From Neisseria sp. 83E34 (GTDB taxonomy: Bacteria > Pseudomonadota > Gammaproteobacteria > Burkholderiales > Neisseriaceae): 64,000 bases of DNA. The notes beneath the pieces are model-generated. The model was not told the origin of the DNA. It was given only the letters and a program-made list of their open reading frames with translations, and made no database searches. The translations under genes were made by a program, and so were the position numbers. The stretch lies in contig NZ_LGYH01000002.1 of NCBI RefSeq assembly GCF_001308015.1, forward strand, positions 186,001 to 250,000, in the 5' to 3' direction. Shown here one piece after another: positions 17,348-26,116 of the stretch (its first letter is position 1; every line of letters begins with the position of its first letter).

Positions 17348-18098
17348 ATGAGTTTTGGTAGTGATTTTAATAAATATTATAATCAAAATATGAAGGATAT
17401 GGGATTGCCACCAGTTACATCATTTTATGGGGGAGGAATTACATTAGGAGCGGGTTTAAAAAGTCTTGCTGATTTAACAAACAAATATGGTACCCGTGCG
17501 GTTTGAGTTTAAGGATAAAACCATTACTTTAGAGGAGTTTCGTCAGAACGGTTTAACCTTTACCGGTGCGGACAACGACGATACTTTAGATACTTGGGGT
17601 CATAAAAGTATTGTGTATGGTGGAAAAGGTAATGATGTTATTACTTCTTCGTCAGCCAATGATGTGTTAGACGGAGGAGAAGGAAACGATGTATTAAATA
17701 GTGGAAGCGGCGATGATACCTTAATCGGCGGAACCGGCAATGATAAGTTGGAAGGCGGTTATGGCAATGATACTTATATCTTTTCCAAAGGACATGGTCA
17801 GGATATTGTTAAGAATTACGCCAACCATTCGAAAGAGGACGACATTATCCGTTTCACTGATGTGGCATCGAATGAGGTGTCTTTCAGGAAGTCCGGTAAC
17901 GATTTGATTTTGTCGGGTTATAGTGCATCCGATTCCATAGAGGTACAGGGCTTTTTTATTGAGGGGGGAGACATCAATCGGTTTGAGTTTAAGGATAAAA
18001 CGGTAGTAAAGCCAAATTTACTGCAGTATGTTAATGCGGATAGTATCATTAATACCGTAGCTGCTTTTAAAAAGTTCGGTATTTCTGAAGTAATTTAG
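17348..18098 (+). pseudogene. RTX calcium-binding protein, collapsed remnant
   Basis: The original start at 17348 (MSFGSDFNKYYNQNMKDMG), with AAGGAG upstream, reads 52 codons and stops at 17504. From the same point a different frame encodes a C-terminal RTX module: RFEFKDKTITLEEF, nonapeptide repeats GGKGNDVI, GGEGNDVL, SGSGDDTL, GGTGNDKL and GGYGNDTY, then FSKGHGQDIVKNYA, a second RFEFKDKT and a C-terminal tail. The change of frame lies inside a 23-bp sequence (17499-17521) that recurs at 17979-18001, one 160-codon module later. This is what recombination between module repeats would leave after deleting the central part of a larger Frp-like protein. The downstream part alone spans 203 codons from an ATG at 17487. 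Confidence 0.75.
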
Positions 18099-18103
18099 GC
18101 CAC

Positions 18104-18143
18104 AACAAAGTCTACCTGAAATCTTTTAGGTAGACTTTGTTTT
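18104..18143 (+). terminator. Hairpin after the RTX remnant
   Basis: AACAAAGTCTACCT pairs with AGGTAGACTTTGTT and is followed by TT. The left arm runs on into AGTCTACCTGAA, one base from the Eikenella-type DUS rather than the local dialect. Confidence 0.75.
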
Positions 18144-18223
18144 ATGTTCGTGAAACTATGCCTGTCTGAAAATTCCTTCTAAAAAGCGTACAATACGCGT
18201 TTTCGAACTTCGTTTGAATCTGC

Positions 18224-19918
18224 ATGTCTGTCAAAATCCAAACCCGTGAATTTAACCTTGAAGCTTGTGAAGCATTGATTGCCGCCGGAGCGGATCCGTT
18301 GCTGGCGCGTTTGTGCGCGGCGCGCTCGGTGGAGCGGCCGGAGGAGTTGCAAGACAAGCTGGCGGGATTGCTGCCGTTTGAGGGCTTGAAAAATTGTCAG
18401 GCGGCGGCAGTACGTTTGGCGGATGCGGTGCAAAAGCGGGAGCGGATTCTGATTGTGGCCGACTATGATGCCGACGGTGCAACGGCTTGCGCAGTGGGGA
18501 TGAGAGGTTTGGGCGCGATGGGGGCGCGGGTGGATTTTCTGGTGCCCAACCGTTTTGAACACGGCTATGGTTTAACGCCCGAGTTGGCGGAGTTGGCGGC
18601 GGGGCAGGGCGCGGATTTGCTGCTGACGGTGGATAATGGTATTGCCAGCACGGCGGGCGTGGCGCACGCGCAGGCGCTGGGTTTGGATGTGTTGGTTACG
18701 GACCATCATTTGCCCGGCGATGCCCTGCCGGATTGTTTGATTGTGAACCCGAACCAGCCGGGCTGCACGTTTGCCAGCAAAAATTTGGCGGGCGTGGGCG
18801 TGATTTTTTATGTGTTGACGGCTTTGCGCTCAGAGCTGCGCAGCCGAAATTATTTTTCAGACAGGCATCCAGAACCTAATTTGGGCATGCTGCTGGATTT
18901 GGTGGCGTTGGGCACGGTGGCTGATGTGGTAACGCTGGATCACAATAACCGCATTTTGGTGTCGCAGGGCTTGAAGCGGATGAGGGCGGGCAAGATGTGC
19001 CACGGTATCCGAGCTTTGTTTGAAGCGGCCAAGCGTGATTGGCGCAAGGCGCAGCCTTTCGATATGGGTTTTGCACTGGGGCCGCGCATCAATGCAGCGG
19101 GGCGTTTGGACGATATGTCGCTCGGCATTGCCTGCCTGCTCGCTGATAGTGCTGAAACGGCGCAACAGCTTGCCGCGCAACTGAATGATTTGAATATCGA
19201 GCGGCGCGAAATCGAGCAATCCATGCTGCAAGATGCGCTCGATACGTTTCCTGAAACATTACCGGCCGGCCAAACCACGGTTACGGCCTATCGCGAAGAT
19301 TTTCATCAAGGCGTGGTCGGCATTGTTGCCAGCCGCTTGAAAGACCGTTTTTACCGCCCCGCCATTGTGTTTGCGCCGGCGGATAACGGCGAAGTGCGCG
19401 GCTCCGGCCGCTCCATTCCCAAGCTGCATTTGCGCGATGCGCTGGATTTGGTGTCGAAACGCTATCCCGACCTGATTTTGAAATTCGGCGGCCATGCGAT
19501 GGCGGCGGGTTTGAGCATTGCGGCGGAAAATGTGGGTAGGTTTCAAGCCGCTTTTGAATGCATTGTGAGTGAGCTGCTCTGTGAAGACGATTTGTCACAA
19601 ACCTATATCACCGACGGCAGCCTGCCTGCTTCGGAAATCACACTGGCGCAGGCGCAGAACCTGGCAGGGCAAGTGTGGGGGCAGGGTTTCGCACCGCCGA
19701 GTTTTACCGATGAATTTTCCGTAATCCGCCAGCAGGCAATGGGCGTGAACCATAAAAAAGTGTGGCTGCAAAAAGAAGGGTGCCAGTTTGAAGCCATGTT
19801 TTGGCGTTGTACGGAAGAAATTCCCGAACGTATCCGCACGGTTTACCGCCCCGTGGCCAACGAATGGCGCAATAATCTGGAATTGCAGCTTTATATCGAT
19901 TATTGGGAAGCGGCTTGA
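18224..19918 (+). CDS. recJ: Single-stranded-DNA-specific exonuclease RecJ
   Basis: 5'-to-3' ssDNA exonuclease of the DHH superfamily used in recombination and mismatch repair. Catalytic motifs are VADYDADGATACAVG (near residue 78), LTVDNGIAS (near 138), the DHH motif VTDHHLPGDALPD (near 160), LVALGTVADVVTLDHNNR (near 227), and RINAAGRLDD (near 290). The DHHA1 domain includes RGSGRSIPKLHLRDAL and KFGGHAMAAGLS (near 425). It is 564 residues, standard. An internal DUS near 18858 encodes a short FSDRHPE insert. A forward DUS lies 55 bp upstream of the start. Confidence 0.96.
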   Translation: MSVKIQTREFNLEACEALIAAGADPLLARLCAARSVERPEELQDKLAGLLPFEGLKNCQAAAVRLADAVQKRERILIVADYDADGATACAVGMRGLGAMGARVDFLVPNRFEHGYGLTPELAELAAGQGADLLLTVDNGIASTAGVAHAQALGLDVLVTDHHLPGDALPDCLIVNPNQPGCTFASKNLAGVGVIFYVLTALRSELRSRNYFSDRHPEPNLGMLLDLVALGTVADVVTLDHNNRILVSQGLKRMRAGKMCHGIRALFEAAKRDWRKAQPFDMGFALGPRINAAGRLDDMSLGIACLLADSAETAQQLAAQLNDLNIERREIEQSMLQDALDTFPETLPAGQTTVTAYREDFHQGVVGIVASRLKDRFYRPAIVFAPADNGEVRGSGRSIPKLHLRDALDLVSKRYPDLILKFGGHAMAAGLSIAAENVGRFQAAFECIVSELLCEDDLSQTYITDGSLPASEITLAQAQNLAGQVWGQGFAPPSFTDEFSVIRQQAMGVNHKKVWLQKEGCQFEAMFWRCTEEIPERIRTVYRPVANEWRNNLELQLYIDYWEAA

Positions 19919-19931
19919 TGTGAAAAGGATG

Positions 19932-19963
19932 ATGCCTGTCTGAAAAAGCTTTCAGACAGGCAT
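19932..19963 (+). terminator. Inverted DUS hairpin, likely recJ terminator
   Basis: Two perfect facing DUS copies with a tight loop, 13 bp after the recJ stop and followed by a T-rich stretch. Confidence 0.85.
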
Positions 19964-20066
19964 TGTTTTGTTTTGTAAGATGGTATTCACGTCTTAATTT
20001 AAAACGGCAGGCCGGGCATCTGCCGTTTATAATGCCTGTCTGAAAAATTAATGGAAAGGAAAAAGC

Positions 20067-20741
20067 ATGTCTTTGCAAATCTATCTTGTGCGCCACGGCA
20101 AAACCGTGTTCAACACCATAGGCCGCCTGCAAGGCTGGAGCGATTCTCCCCTCACGCCCGAAGGACGCGATGTTGCCGCCCGATTGGGGCGTGGTTTGGC
20201 AGGGCACAAAATCCGTTTTGACGCCGCATTTTCCAGCACCGCTCCCCGAGCCGCCGAAACTGCGCGCATTATTCTGACCCATCAAGGGCAGGCCGATTTG
20301 CCCTTGGTGCAACTGCCTGATTTGCGTGAATATTGCTTTGGTGGGTTTGAAGGCGAATTCAGCCATAAGCTGCATGAAATGATTGCTGCATCTTTAGGCT
20401 TGGCCGATGTGCAGGTGTGGAAACAGGCTTACCAAAATGCCGACCACCATCTGCTGGCCGAAACAGTAGCTGCTTTGGATGAGCTGGGTTTGGCCGAAAA
20501 CGAAACGCAGTTTGTCACACGCTTGAAAAACGGTATGGCGGAAGTGGCCGAACGTAGCAACGGCGCGCAAAAGGTGTTGGTGGTGGCGCATGGCATGGCG
20601 ATTACTTCTATCCTGAAAAATATTGATTTCAACAGCATCATTTATCGGAGTGTAGATAATGCTTCGGTATCGCGGCTTAGGTTTGAACATGGGAAGTGGC
20701 AGATCGACAGCGTGGGGGAAACTGAATTTTTGGCAGATTGA
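20067..20741 (+). CDS. Histidine phosphatase family protein
   Basis: A 2H/branch-1 histidine phosphatase of the phosphoglycerate mutase (GpmB/CobC-like) type. The phosphorylated histidine lies in LVRHGKTVFN (residues 7-16). RLQGWSDSPLTPEGRDVA, FSSTAPRAAETARII and the second catalytic histidine in VLVVAHGMAITS (near residue 173) complete the active site. LREYCFGGFEGEF matches the acidic loop. At 224 residues its substrate cannot be read from sequence. AGGAAA precedes the ATG, with a DUS 20 bp further upstream. Confidence 0.87.
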   Translation: MSLQIYLVRHGKTVFNTIGRLQGWSDSPLTPEGRDVAARLGRGLAGHKIRFDAAFSSTAPRAAETARIILTHQGQADLPLVQLPDLREYCFGGFEGEFSHKLHEMIAASLGLADVQVWKQAYQNADHHLLAETVAALDELGLAENETQFVTRLKNGMAEVAERSNGAQKVLVVAHGMAITSILKNIDFNSIIYRSVDNASVSRLRFEHGKWQIDSVGETEFLAD

Positions 20742-20945
20742 AAAGGCAGCGCAGGAAGGTTTGCCAAAAACCTACATAAAATTTGTTTAGTTGTGTAACG
20801 ATTTGAAAATAACTTGATGTTACTTTCAATTGGAATAATAATTCTGTCCGTTACCTGTGATACAAGCGGTCTGATAAATAGATTTCTGGTATCTGAATTT
20901 ATCGGGTAAAAATTAAAAAATTTAATAAATAAGGACTTAAAACAC

Positions 20946-21539
20946 ATGAAAGCGGTTAAAAAATTATTCGTACTCACTTCAACTATGGCTGCATTGTCAG
21001 CATCCGGTATGGCTTATGCAGAGAGCGTAAGTTCTGAATTCCATGTGACCATCCGTATTATGCCTGTTTGCCAGGTAGAAACCAGCACAGGGAATGCACC
21101 TACTCAAGAGCTAACAACGCCTTCAGCCGGAGCAGATATTGATTTCGGTGAGCATCTTTCCAACAGTACAGCCGATGTAAAACGCTTAAGCAAGGCAGGC
21201 GCAGGTGGCGGTATTCAAGTCAAATGTACCAAAGGCACGCCTTACCAAATTGCTTTAACACCTGATAGCACCAGCAGCACCACAGGAGCGGGCACAATGA
21301 GCGGTTTGGTAGGTTCAGCTGCCGCTACCGCCAACGATAAAATTGCTTATACGCTCTATAAAGATGACGGTTATAGCCAAGCTTGGGGTAATCAAAAAAA
21401 TGTAAATACACTTACAGGCAGTGGCGAGGGTATTGCTTCACCTATTCACCACCTTGTTTACGGCAAAGTAGCCGGAGCCGAGCTGGACAAAACAGCCGGC
21501 CGCTATATTGACCGTGTGGCTGTCGAAGTTTCTTATTAA
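20946..21539 (+). CDS. Csu-type major pilin (spore coat U domain)
   Basis: Probable major subunit of an archaic chaperone-usher pilus. It has a signal peptide (MKAVKKLFVLTSTMAALSAS ending near AYA) and a mature SCPU-domain sequence. That region has FHVTIRIMPVCQVETS, a DIDFGEHLS strand, IQVKCTKGTPYQIALTP, MSGLVG, and the C-terminal VYGKVAGAELDKTAGRYIDRVAVEVSY donor/acceptor-type strand ending in an aromatic residue. Two cysteines (MPVCQ and VKCTK) fit the conserved disulphide. It is 197 residues. It is first in a four-gene run with the chaperone, usher and tip genes, spaced 36 bp from the chaperone. AAGGAC lies before the ATG. Confidence 0.85.
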   Translation: MKAVKKLFVLTSTMAALSASGMAYAESVSSEFHVTIRIMPVCQVETSTGNAPTQELTTPSAGADIDFGEHLSNSTADVKRLSKAGAGGGIQVKCTKGTPYQIALTPDSTSSTTGAGTMSGLVGSAAATANDKIAYTLYKDDGYSQAWGNQKNVNTLTGSGEGIASPIHHLVYGKVAGAELDKTAGRYIDRVAVEVSY

Positions 21540-21575
21540 TTCAATTTTCTCCATCACATCAAAGCTGATATAGAT

Positions 21576-22301
21576 ATGGCAAGCCTGAAATATCAAAAGG
21601 CATGCTTGTTGGCCGGTTTGGCGCTGGGTGCAGTATCCGGCGCTTTTGCCGCCGGCTTGCAAGTCAGCCCTACCGGTTTATCCCTGCCCGTGAAACAACG
21701 GGCAGGCGTTTTCACGTTAACCAACACGGGCGGCAAACCGCTTACCGCTCAGGTGCGGGTGTACCGTTGGCGCCAAGACGATAAAGGCAAAGATGTACTC
21801 ACGCCCAGCGGCGATGTGGTCGCCAGCCCGCCTATGGTGAAACTGGCTGCCGGCGGCTCACAACAATTCCGCGTTATCCGTACCAAACCCGCGGGGCAAC
21901 ATGAAGAGGCGTTCCGCCTGGTGGTGGACGAACTGCCTGCGCCCGAAGAAAAGCCGGCAGCCAGCCTGCAATTTGTGTTGCGTTATTCTATTCCTCTGTT
22001 TTTAAATCAAACGGATTCCCCTGAAGCCAACCTTCAATGGCGTGTTGAACGCGCACCCGACGGCAAAGCCGTGCTCACCGTTAAAAATATCGGCAAGGCT
22101 TATGCCCAATTGAGCAATTTGTCTGTCAAAACCGGTAGTAAGGAGCAGACTTTGATTAACGGGTTGGCAGGATATGTGCTGCCGGGAAACACTTGGAAAA
22201 ACACGCTGGATGCCGCACCTGCTTCATTCAAAAACGGCGGGTTGTCGGCTACGGTAAACGGTCGGCAGATAAAGCCGGAGGTTCAAGGTGCAGTTCATTA
22301 A
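21576..22301 (+). CDS. Periplasmic pilus chaperone (CsuC-like)
   Basis: Fimbrial chaperone of the FGL/archaic type that stabilises pilin subunits by donor-strand complementation. The signal peptide ends near SGAFA. The first Ig domain opens with LQVSPTGLSLPVKQRAGVFT and carries the donor strand region VVASPPMVKLAAGGSQQFRVI (residues 82-102), including the Arg used to anchor subunit C-termini. FRLVVDELP and FVLRYSIPLFL follow. It is 241 residues, as expected. Its end overlaps the usher start by 14 bp, implying translational coupling. Confidence 0.88.
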   Translation: MASLKYQKACLLAGLALGAVSGAFAAGLQVSPTGLSLPVKQRAGVFTLTNTGGKPLTAQVRVYRWRQDDKGKDVLTPSGDVVASPPMVKLAAGGSQQFRVIRTKPAGQHEEAFRLVVDELPAPEEKPAASLQFVLRYSIPLFLNQTDSPEANLQWRVERAPDGKAVLTVKNIGKAYAQLSNLSVKTGSKEQTLINGLAGYVLPGNTWKNTLDAAPASFKNGGLSATVNGRQIKPEVQGAVH

Positions 22302-24909
22302 TGCTGCATTCCCGTTAAAACAGATTGTTTCCGGTATTTTATTGTCTTTTTGCGCGTTTCAAGTATGTGCCGAACCGCTTGCTCCGGAAGCAGCCGTGTA
22401 TGCGGGCGAATGGCTGCCGGTGTATCCGCAAGTGTCGGTAAACGGCAGCACTTCAGACGGCCTGTTTCAATTTATGTCGCACCACGGGCGTTTGTTCGTG
22501 CAAACGGATACGCTTGTTTCTTTGGGTATCCGTGTGCCGCATTCGTATGTGCGGCAAGCCAAGCAGGCCGAAGCAAAGGCTGCCGATACCGATGGTACGG
22601 CTGCGCCCGAACACGACACGAGTTCCGCAATAGTGCCGACGGAATCCGAAAGCAATCCCGCCGCTTCGGACAGGCCGTCTGAACAAGGCCTGTCTGAAAA
22701 CCTACCCGAGATTGACGGGCAACCATCCACGGACAACCAAGAAAACCAAACGCAACACACCGCTGCGGCAGGCTGGCTTGAGCTGGAAACCATTCCCGGT
22801 TTGGAAGTGCAATACGATGCTGCCAACCAAACTTTGGCACTGACCGCACCTTTGGATTGGCTCAACCTGCCCGTTACCCGAATCGGCAAAGAAACCGAGC
22901 ATGCCTACCATATTGCCCGTGCCGGTTTTGCGGGCGTGTTGAATTACGATTACAACATGGCGCGCAACGGCAACGGCGGGATCAGCCACGGCCTCTTGGC
23001 CGAATCGCGCCTGACCACGCCTGCCGGCTACCTGAGCCATAACCATCTTTGGAACCGGCACAAAGAAAACAGACGCAACGTCGATAAAAACGTGCGTTTG
23101 GATACTTACTGGCGCAGCACTTGGCCGGAGCGGGGCTTGGTGTTGACGGCGGGCGATATTTTGGCCGGGCAGTTGGGCGGCAGCAGCTCGCGTTTGGGCG
23201 GCATTAAGCTCGAGCATACCTACCGCACGCAGCCGTGGCGCAACACCGCCCCTTTGCGCTCTTATCTGGGCGAAACCACCTTGCCCGGCACGGTGGATTT
23301 ATATTTGAACGGCGTGAAGCAATACAGCCAAGACGTGGGTGCCGGCAAATACGAAATCACCCTGCCGCCTTCCATCAGCGGCAGCGGCACGGCGCAAGTG
23401 GTGGCCACAGACGTATTGGGCCGGCAGGTTGTGGTGGATATGCCTCTATACCGCGGTACGGGTATGTTGGCCAAAGGCTTGAACGAATGGTCGCTGGAAG
23501 CCGGCTATTTGCGGCGAGGCTACGGCCTGCACAATTTCGATTACGGCAAAAAACCGGTGGGCAGCGGTGCGCTGCGCTACGGCATCACCCATTTTTTAAC
23601 CGGCCAGATTCACGCGCAGGGCGGCGGCGGATACCGCCAGTTTGGCGCGGCAGCCAACACCGTGATCGGATCGCTCGGGCAGTTGAACTTCAGCCATGCC
23701 CAAAGCCGCTTCAAACAGCATAAGGGCGCGCAAAGCAGCGTATTTTTCAGCACGCAGAAAGGCGCGTGGTCGTTCGGCGCAGGCTGGAGCCATTACGGCA
23801 ACAGCTTTTCAGAATTGGGCATCATCGTCGATCAAGATGAGTTTAAACCCGAACCCGGCCATATCCGCACGGCTTCCGCCTCGCTCGGTTGGAGCAGCCG
23901 AAAGTTGGGCGCATTCGCACTTTCTTTCCTCCACAACAGGCGCAGCGCGGAGCGGCAAACCGATAAAATCGGCACATTCAACTGGAATTTTAATGTAGGC
24001 AAACGCATCGGCGTGTATCTGAACACATCGCATAATTTCAGCAACAGCCGACAACGCAGTATCTACGGCGGCGTGTCGCTGAGTTTGGATAAAGGCTATT
24101 CGGCCAATGCGAGCAGCCAAAGAGACGGCGGCAGCAACCAAACCCACCGCCTCTCTTTAAGCAAATCTTCCGCAGGATTGGGCAGCCCTTCTTGGAACGT
24201 CGGCTGGCAGCAGCAAAGCAACAGCCACGCCAAGCGGCAAGGCCATCTGAACGGCTATCTGAACTACGATACCCAATACGGCGATTTCAGAGGCAGCGTA
24301 TATAACACCCGCGGCGTTACCAACTGGAACGCGGGGGTGCGCGGCGGCGTGGTGCTGATGCGCGGCGATGTGTTTGCCACCCGCACCGTTAACGACAGCT
24401 TTGCCGTAGTGAGTGCGGGCGGCATGAGCGGCGTGCCGGTTAAGCTGTTTAACAATACCGTCGGCAAAACCAACCGCAAAGGCCTGCTGCTCGTACCCAA
24501 TTTATCCGCCTACCAGCAAAACATGCTGGATATCGACATTACCGATTTGCCGCAGAATGTTCAGGTAGAACAGGCCGCGGTTCGGGCAGTTCCGGGCGAA
24601 CGCTCCGGCGTGGCCGTGGATTTCAAACTCAACATCATGCGCGCCGCTTCCCTAACCCTGAAACATTCAGACGGCTCCGTCGTGCAAGAAGGCGCAACGG
24701 TTTACCGGGAAGACGGCACACCCGTTGCCGTAGTCGGCTTTGACGGGCGCGCATTTATCGAACATTTGGCAGAAGGACGCAACCGCTTCACGGTGCGGCT
24801 GCCGGAAAACGGCGGCGAATGCAGGTTTGATATAGACTATCGGGCGGAACAATATAAAGGCAGCCTGCCTGATTTAGGTGAAACGATATGTACGAACTCG
24901 ACAAAATAG
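22288..24909 (+). CDS. Archaic outer-membrane pilus usher (CsuD-like)
   Basis: Beta-barrel usher through which pilin subunits are assembled. It has a signal peptide (ending near QVCA) and an N-terminal periplasmic domain (EWLPVYPQVSVNG). A 24-stranded barrel region is recognisable by LDTYWRSTWPERG, LGETTLPGTVDLYLNG, GAGKYEITLPPSISG and LNEWSLEAGYLRRGYG. C-terminal plug and carboxy domains follow (VVSAGGMSGVPVKLFN; GRAFIEHLAEG). It is 873 residues. Residues about 91-161 of the N-terminal domain are an unusual Glu/Ser/Thr/Asn-rich insert. Part of this insert (RPSEQGLSEN) is encoded by two adjacent DUS copies of different dialects. The 3' end overlaps the next gene by 22 bp. Confidence 0.92.
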   Translation: MQFINAAFPLKQIVSGILLSFCAFQVCAEPLAPEAAVYAGEWLPVYPQVSVNGSTSDGLFQFMSHHGRLFVQTDTLVSLGIRVPHSYVRQAKQAEAKAADTDGTAAPEHDTSSAIVPTESESNPAASDRPSEQGLSENLPEIDGQPSTDNQENQTQHTAAAGWLELETIPGLEVQYDAANQTLALTAPLDWLNLPVTRIGKETEHAYHIARAGFAGVLNYDYNMARNGNGGISHGLLAESRLTTPAGYLSHNHLWNRHKENRRNVDKNVRLDTYWRSTWPERGLVLTAGDILAGQLGGSSSRLGGIKLEHTYRTQPWRNTAPLRSYLGETTLPGTVDLYLNGVKQYSQDVGAGKYEITLPPSISGSGTAQVVATDVLGRQVVVDMPLYRGTGMLAKGLNEWSLEAGYLRRGYGLHNFDYGKKPVGSGALRYGITHFLTGQIHAQGGGGYRQFGAAANTVIGSLGQLNFSHAQSRFKQHKGAQSSVFFSTQKGAWSFGAGWSHYGNSFSELGIIVDQDEFKPEPGHIRTASASLGWSSRKLGAFALSFLHNRRSAERQTDKIGTFNWNFNVGKRIGVYLNTSHNFSNSRQRSIYGGVSLSLDKGYSANASSQRDGGSNQTHRLSLSKSSAGLGSPSWNVGWQQQSNSHAKRQGHLNGYLNYDTQYGDFRGSVYNTRGVTNWNAGVRGGVVLMRGDVFATRTVNDSFAVVSAGGMSGVPVKLFNNTVGKTNRKGLLLVPNLSAYQQNMLDIDITDLPQNVQVEQAAVRAVPGERSGVAVDFKLNIMRAASLTLKHSDGSVVQEGATVYREDGTPVAVVGFDGRAFIEHLAEGRNRFTVRLPENGGECRFDIDYRAEQYKGSLPDLGETICTNSTK

Positions 24910-25943
24910 CGAAAAAGCCACAGCGGGTACGCAAATCCTCCCGCTTATTTGCCGCCGCATTGTCCGCAACACTGCTGGGGCTGCTGCCCGCACAAGAAGC
25001 TTGGGCAAAGTGTACGGCAACGATGGAGCCGGTGAACTTCGGCAATGTCGATTGGCTTGACGGCCGGTCGTGGACAACACAGGCGCAAGTAACGGTTACA
25101 TGCGAGAAAACAGCCGTCCAATGGAGCCCTCAAAAATTTAATGTTTGTCTGACGGCAGATGGTGGTCGGGTAACACCGCGTGCCTTAGATCCCCGCCGTA
25201 TGTGCCGCAACGGTTCCTGCGCTTCAGGGATTTTGACCTATAATCTCTATGGAGATCCGAACCATACAACTATTTTGGCAGCCACCAACCAGCGTGTCGG
25301 AAAATCTATCAATAAAGTTATCGAGGTTCCTTCCATCTTCCGTCCCCAATCCATAACGTTTCCCGTTTATGCCAAGCTGAATCCGGCTCAAACCGGCATT
25401 GCACCCGGGCGCTATACGACCAGCTTTGCCGGCAACTCTACAGCAATGACCTTCTACGAAACGTCCGAAGATACACCCAAAGCTTGCCCTGAAAGCAGTT
25501 TCGGAAATTTAAGGTTCCCATTTGACGTATCGGCCACAGTTATTCAAAACTGCCGTGTCGATACGCCGCAAGATATTCATATCGGCACAGTCGGCCCGAC
25601 GGCAGCCAATTTGCAGGGGCAGACTTCCATCAACGTTACCTGCACCTCGAACACATCTTACAACATCGGCCTGATGCCTTCAAACGGCCATTCCGGCGGA
25701 GCAGGAGAAATGAGAGCCGTTCAAACAGGCAATCCCGACCGCATACCATATCAGCTGCGCTCAGCCGCCGGCATGAACGGGGCTGTGTGGGGCGATACGG
25801 CGACAAGCCGGGACATAGGCAACGGAGTGAGCGGCAGAGGCAACGGCTCGGCACAAACGTATAATGTTTACGCCACGGTTGATTCTGCCGACTACCGCGC
25901 AGGCGAATACCGAGATAAAGTCATCATCAATGTTCATTATTGA
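24888..25943 (+). CDS. Csu-type tip adhesin with two spore coat U domains
   Basis: Probable pilus tip subunit (CsuE-like), 351 residues. The signal region MYELDKIAKKPQRVRKSSRL is long and basic before a hydrophobic core ending near EAWA. Two SCPU domains follow. The first opens with KCTATMEPVNFGNVDW and contains NVCLTADGGRVTPR. The second begins near NCRVDTPQDIHIGTVG, contains INVTCTSNTSYNIGLMPSNG, and ends YRAGEYRDKVIINVHY, the typical C-terminal strand. A two-domain protein at the end of the operon is where Csu systems encode the tip adhesin. Start codon 24888 lies inside the usher gene. The operon ends at an inverted DUS. Confidence 0.85.
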   Translation: MYELDKIAKKPQRVRKSSRLFAAALSATLLGLLPAQEAWAKCTATMEPVNFGNVDWLDGRSWTTQAQVTVTCEKTAVQWSPQKFNVCLTADGGRVTPRALDPRRMCRNGSCASGILTYNLYGDPNHTTILAATNQRVGKSINKVIEVPSIFRPQSITFPVYAKLNPAQTGIAPGRYTTSFAGNSTAMTFYETSEDTPKACPESSFGNLRFPFDVSATVIQNCRVDTPQDIHIGTVGPTAANLQGQTSINVTCTSNTSYNIGLMPSNGHSGGAGEMRAVQTGNPDRIPYQLRSAAGMNGAVWGDTATSRDIGNGVSGRGNGSAQTYNVYATVDSADYRAGEYRDKVIINVHY

Positions 25944-25994
25944 GATGGTTGGATATTTATACTGCCTAAACCGATATAGATCATCATGATAGAA

Positions 25995-26025
25995 ATGCCT
26001 GTCTGAAAAGGTTTCAGACAGGCAT
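25995..26025 (+). terminator. Inverted DUS hairpin, end of pilus operon
   Basis: Two perfect facing DUS copies with a seven-base centre, about 50 bp after the tip-adhesin stop. Confidence 0.82.
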
Positions 26026-26116
26026 CTTTAATGTTGGTTTGAGGCAAGCAGCGTAAGCGTACGAACGGTGTTTCAGATATTTATCCCACTTCAAAACAAA
26101 CGCCGTCGGCAACGCT

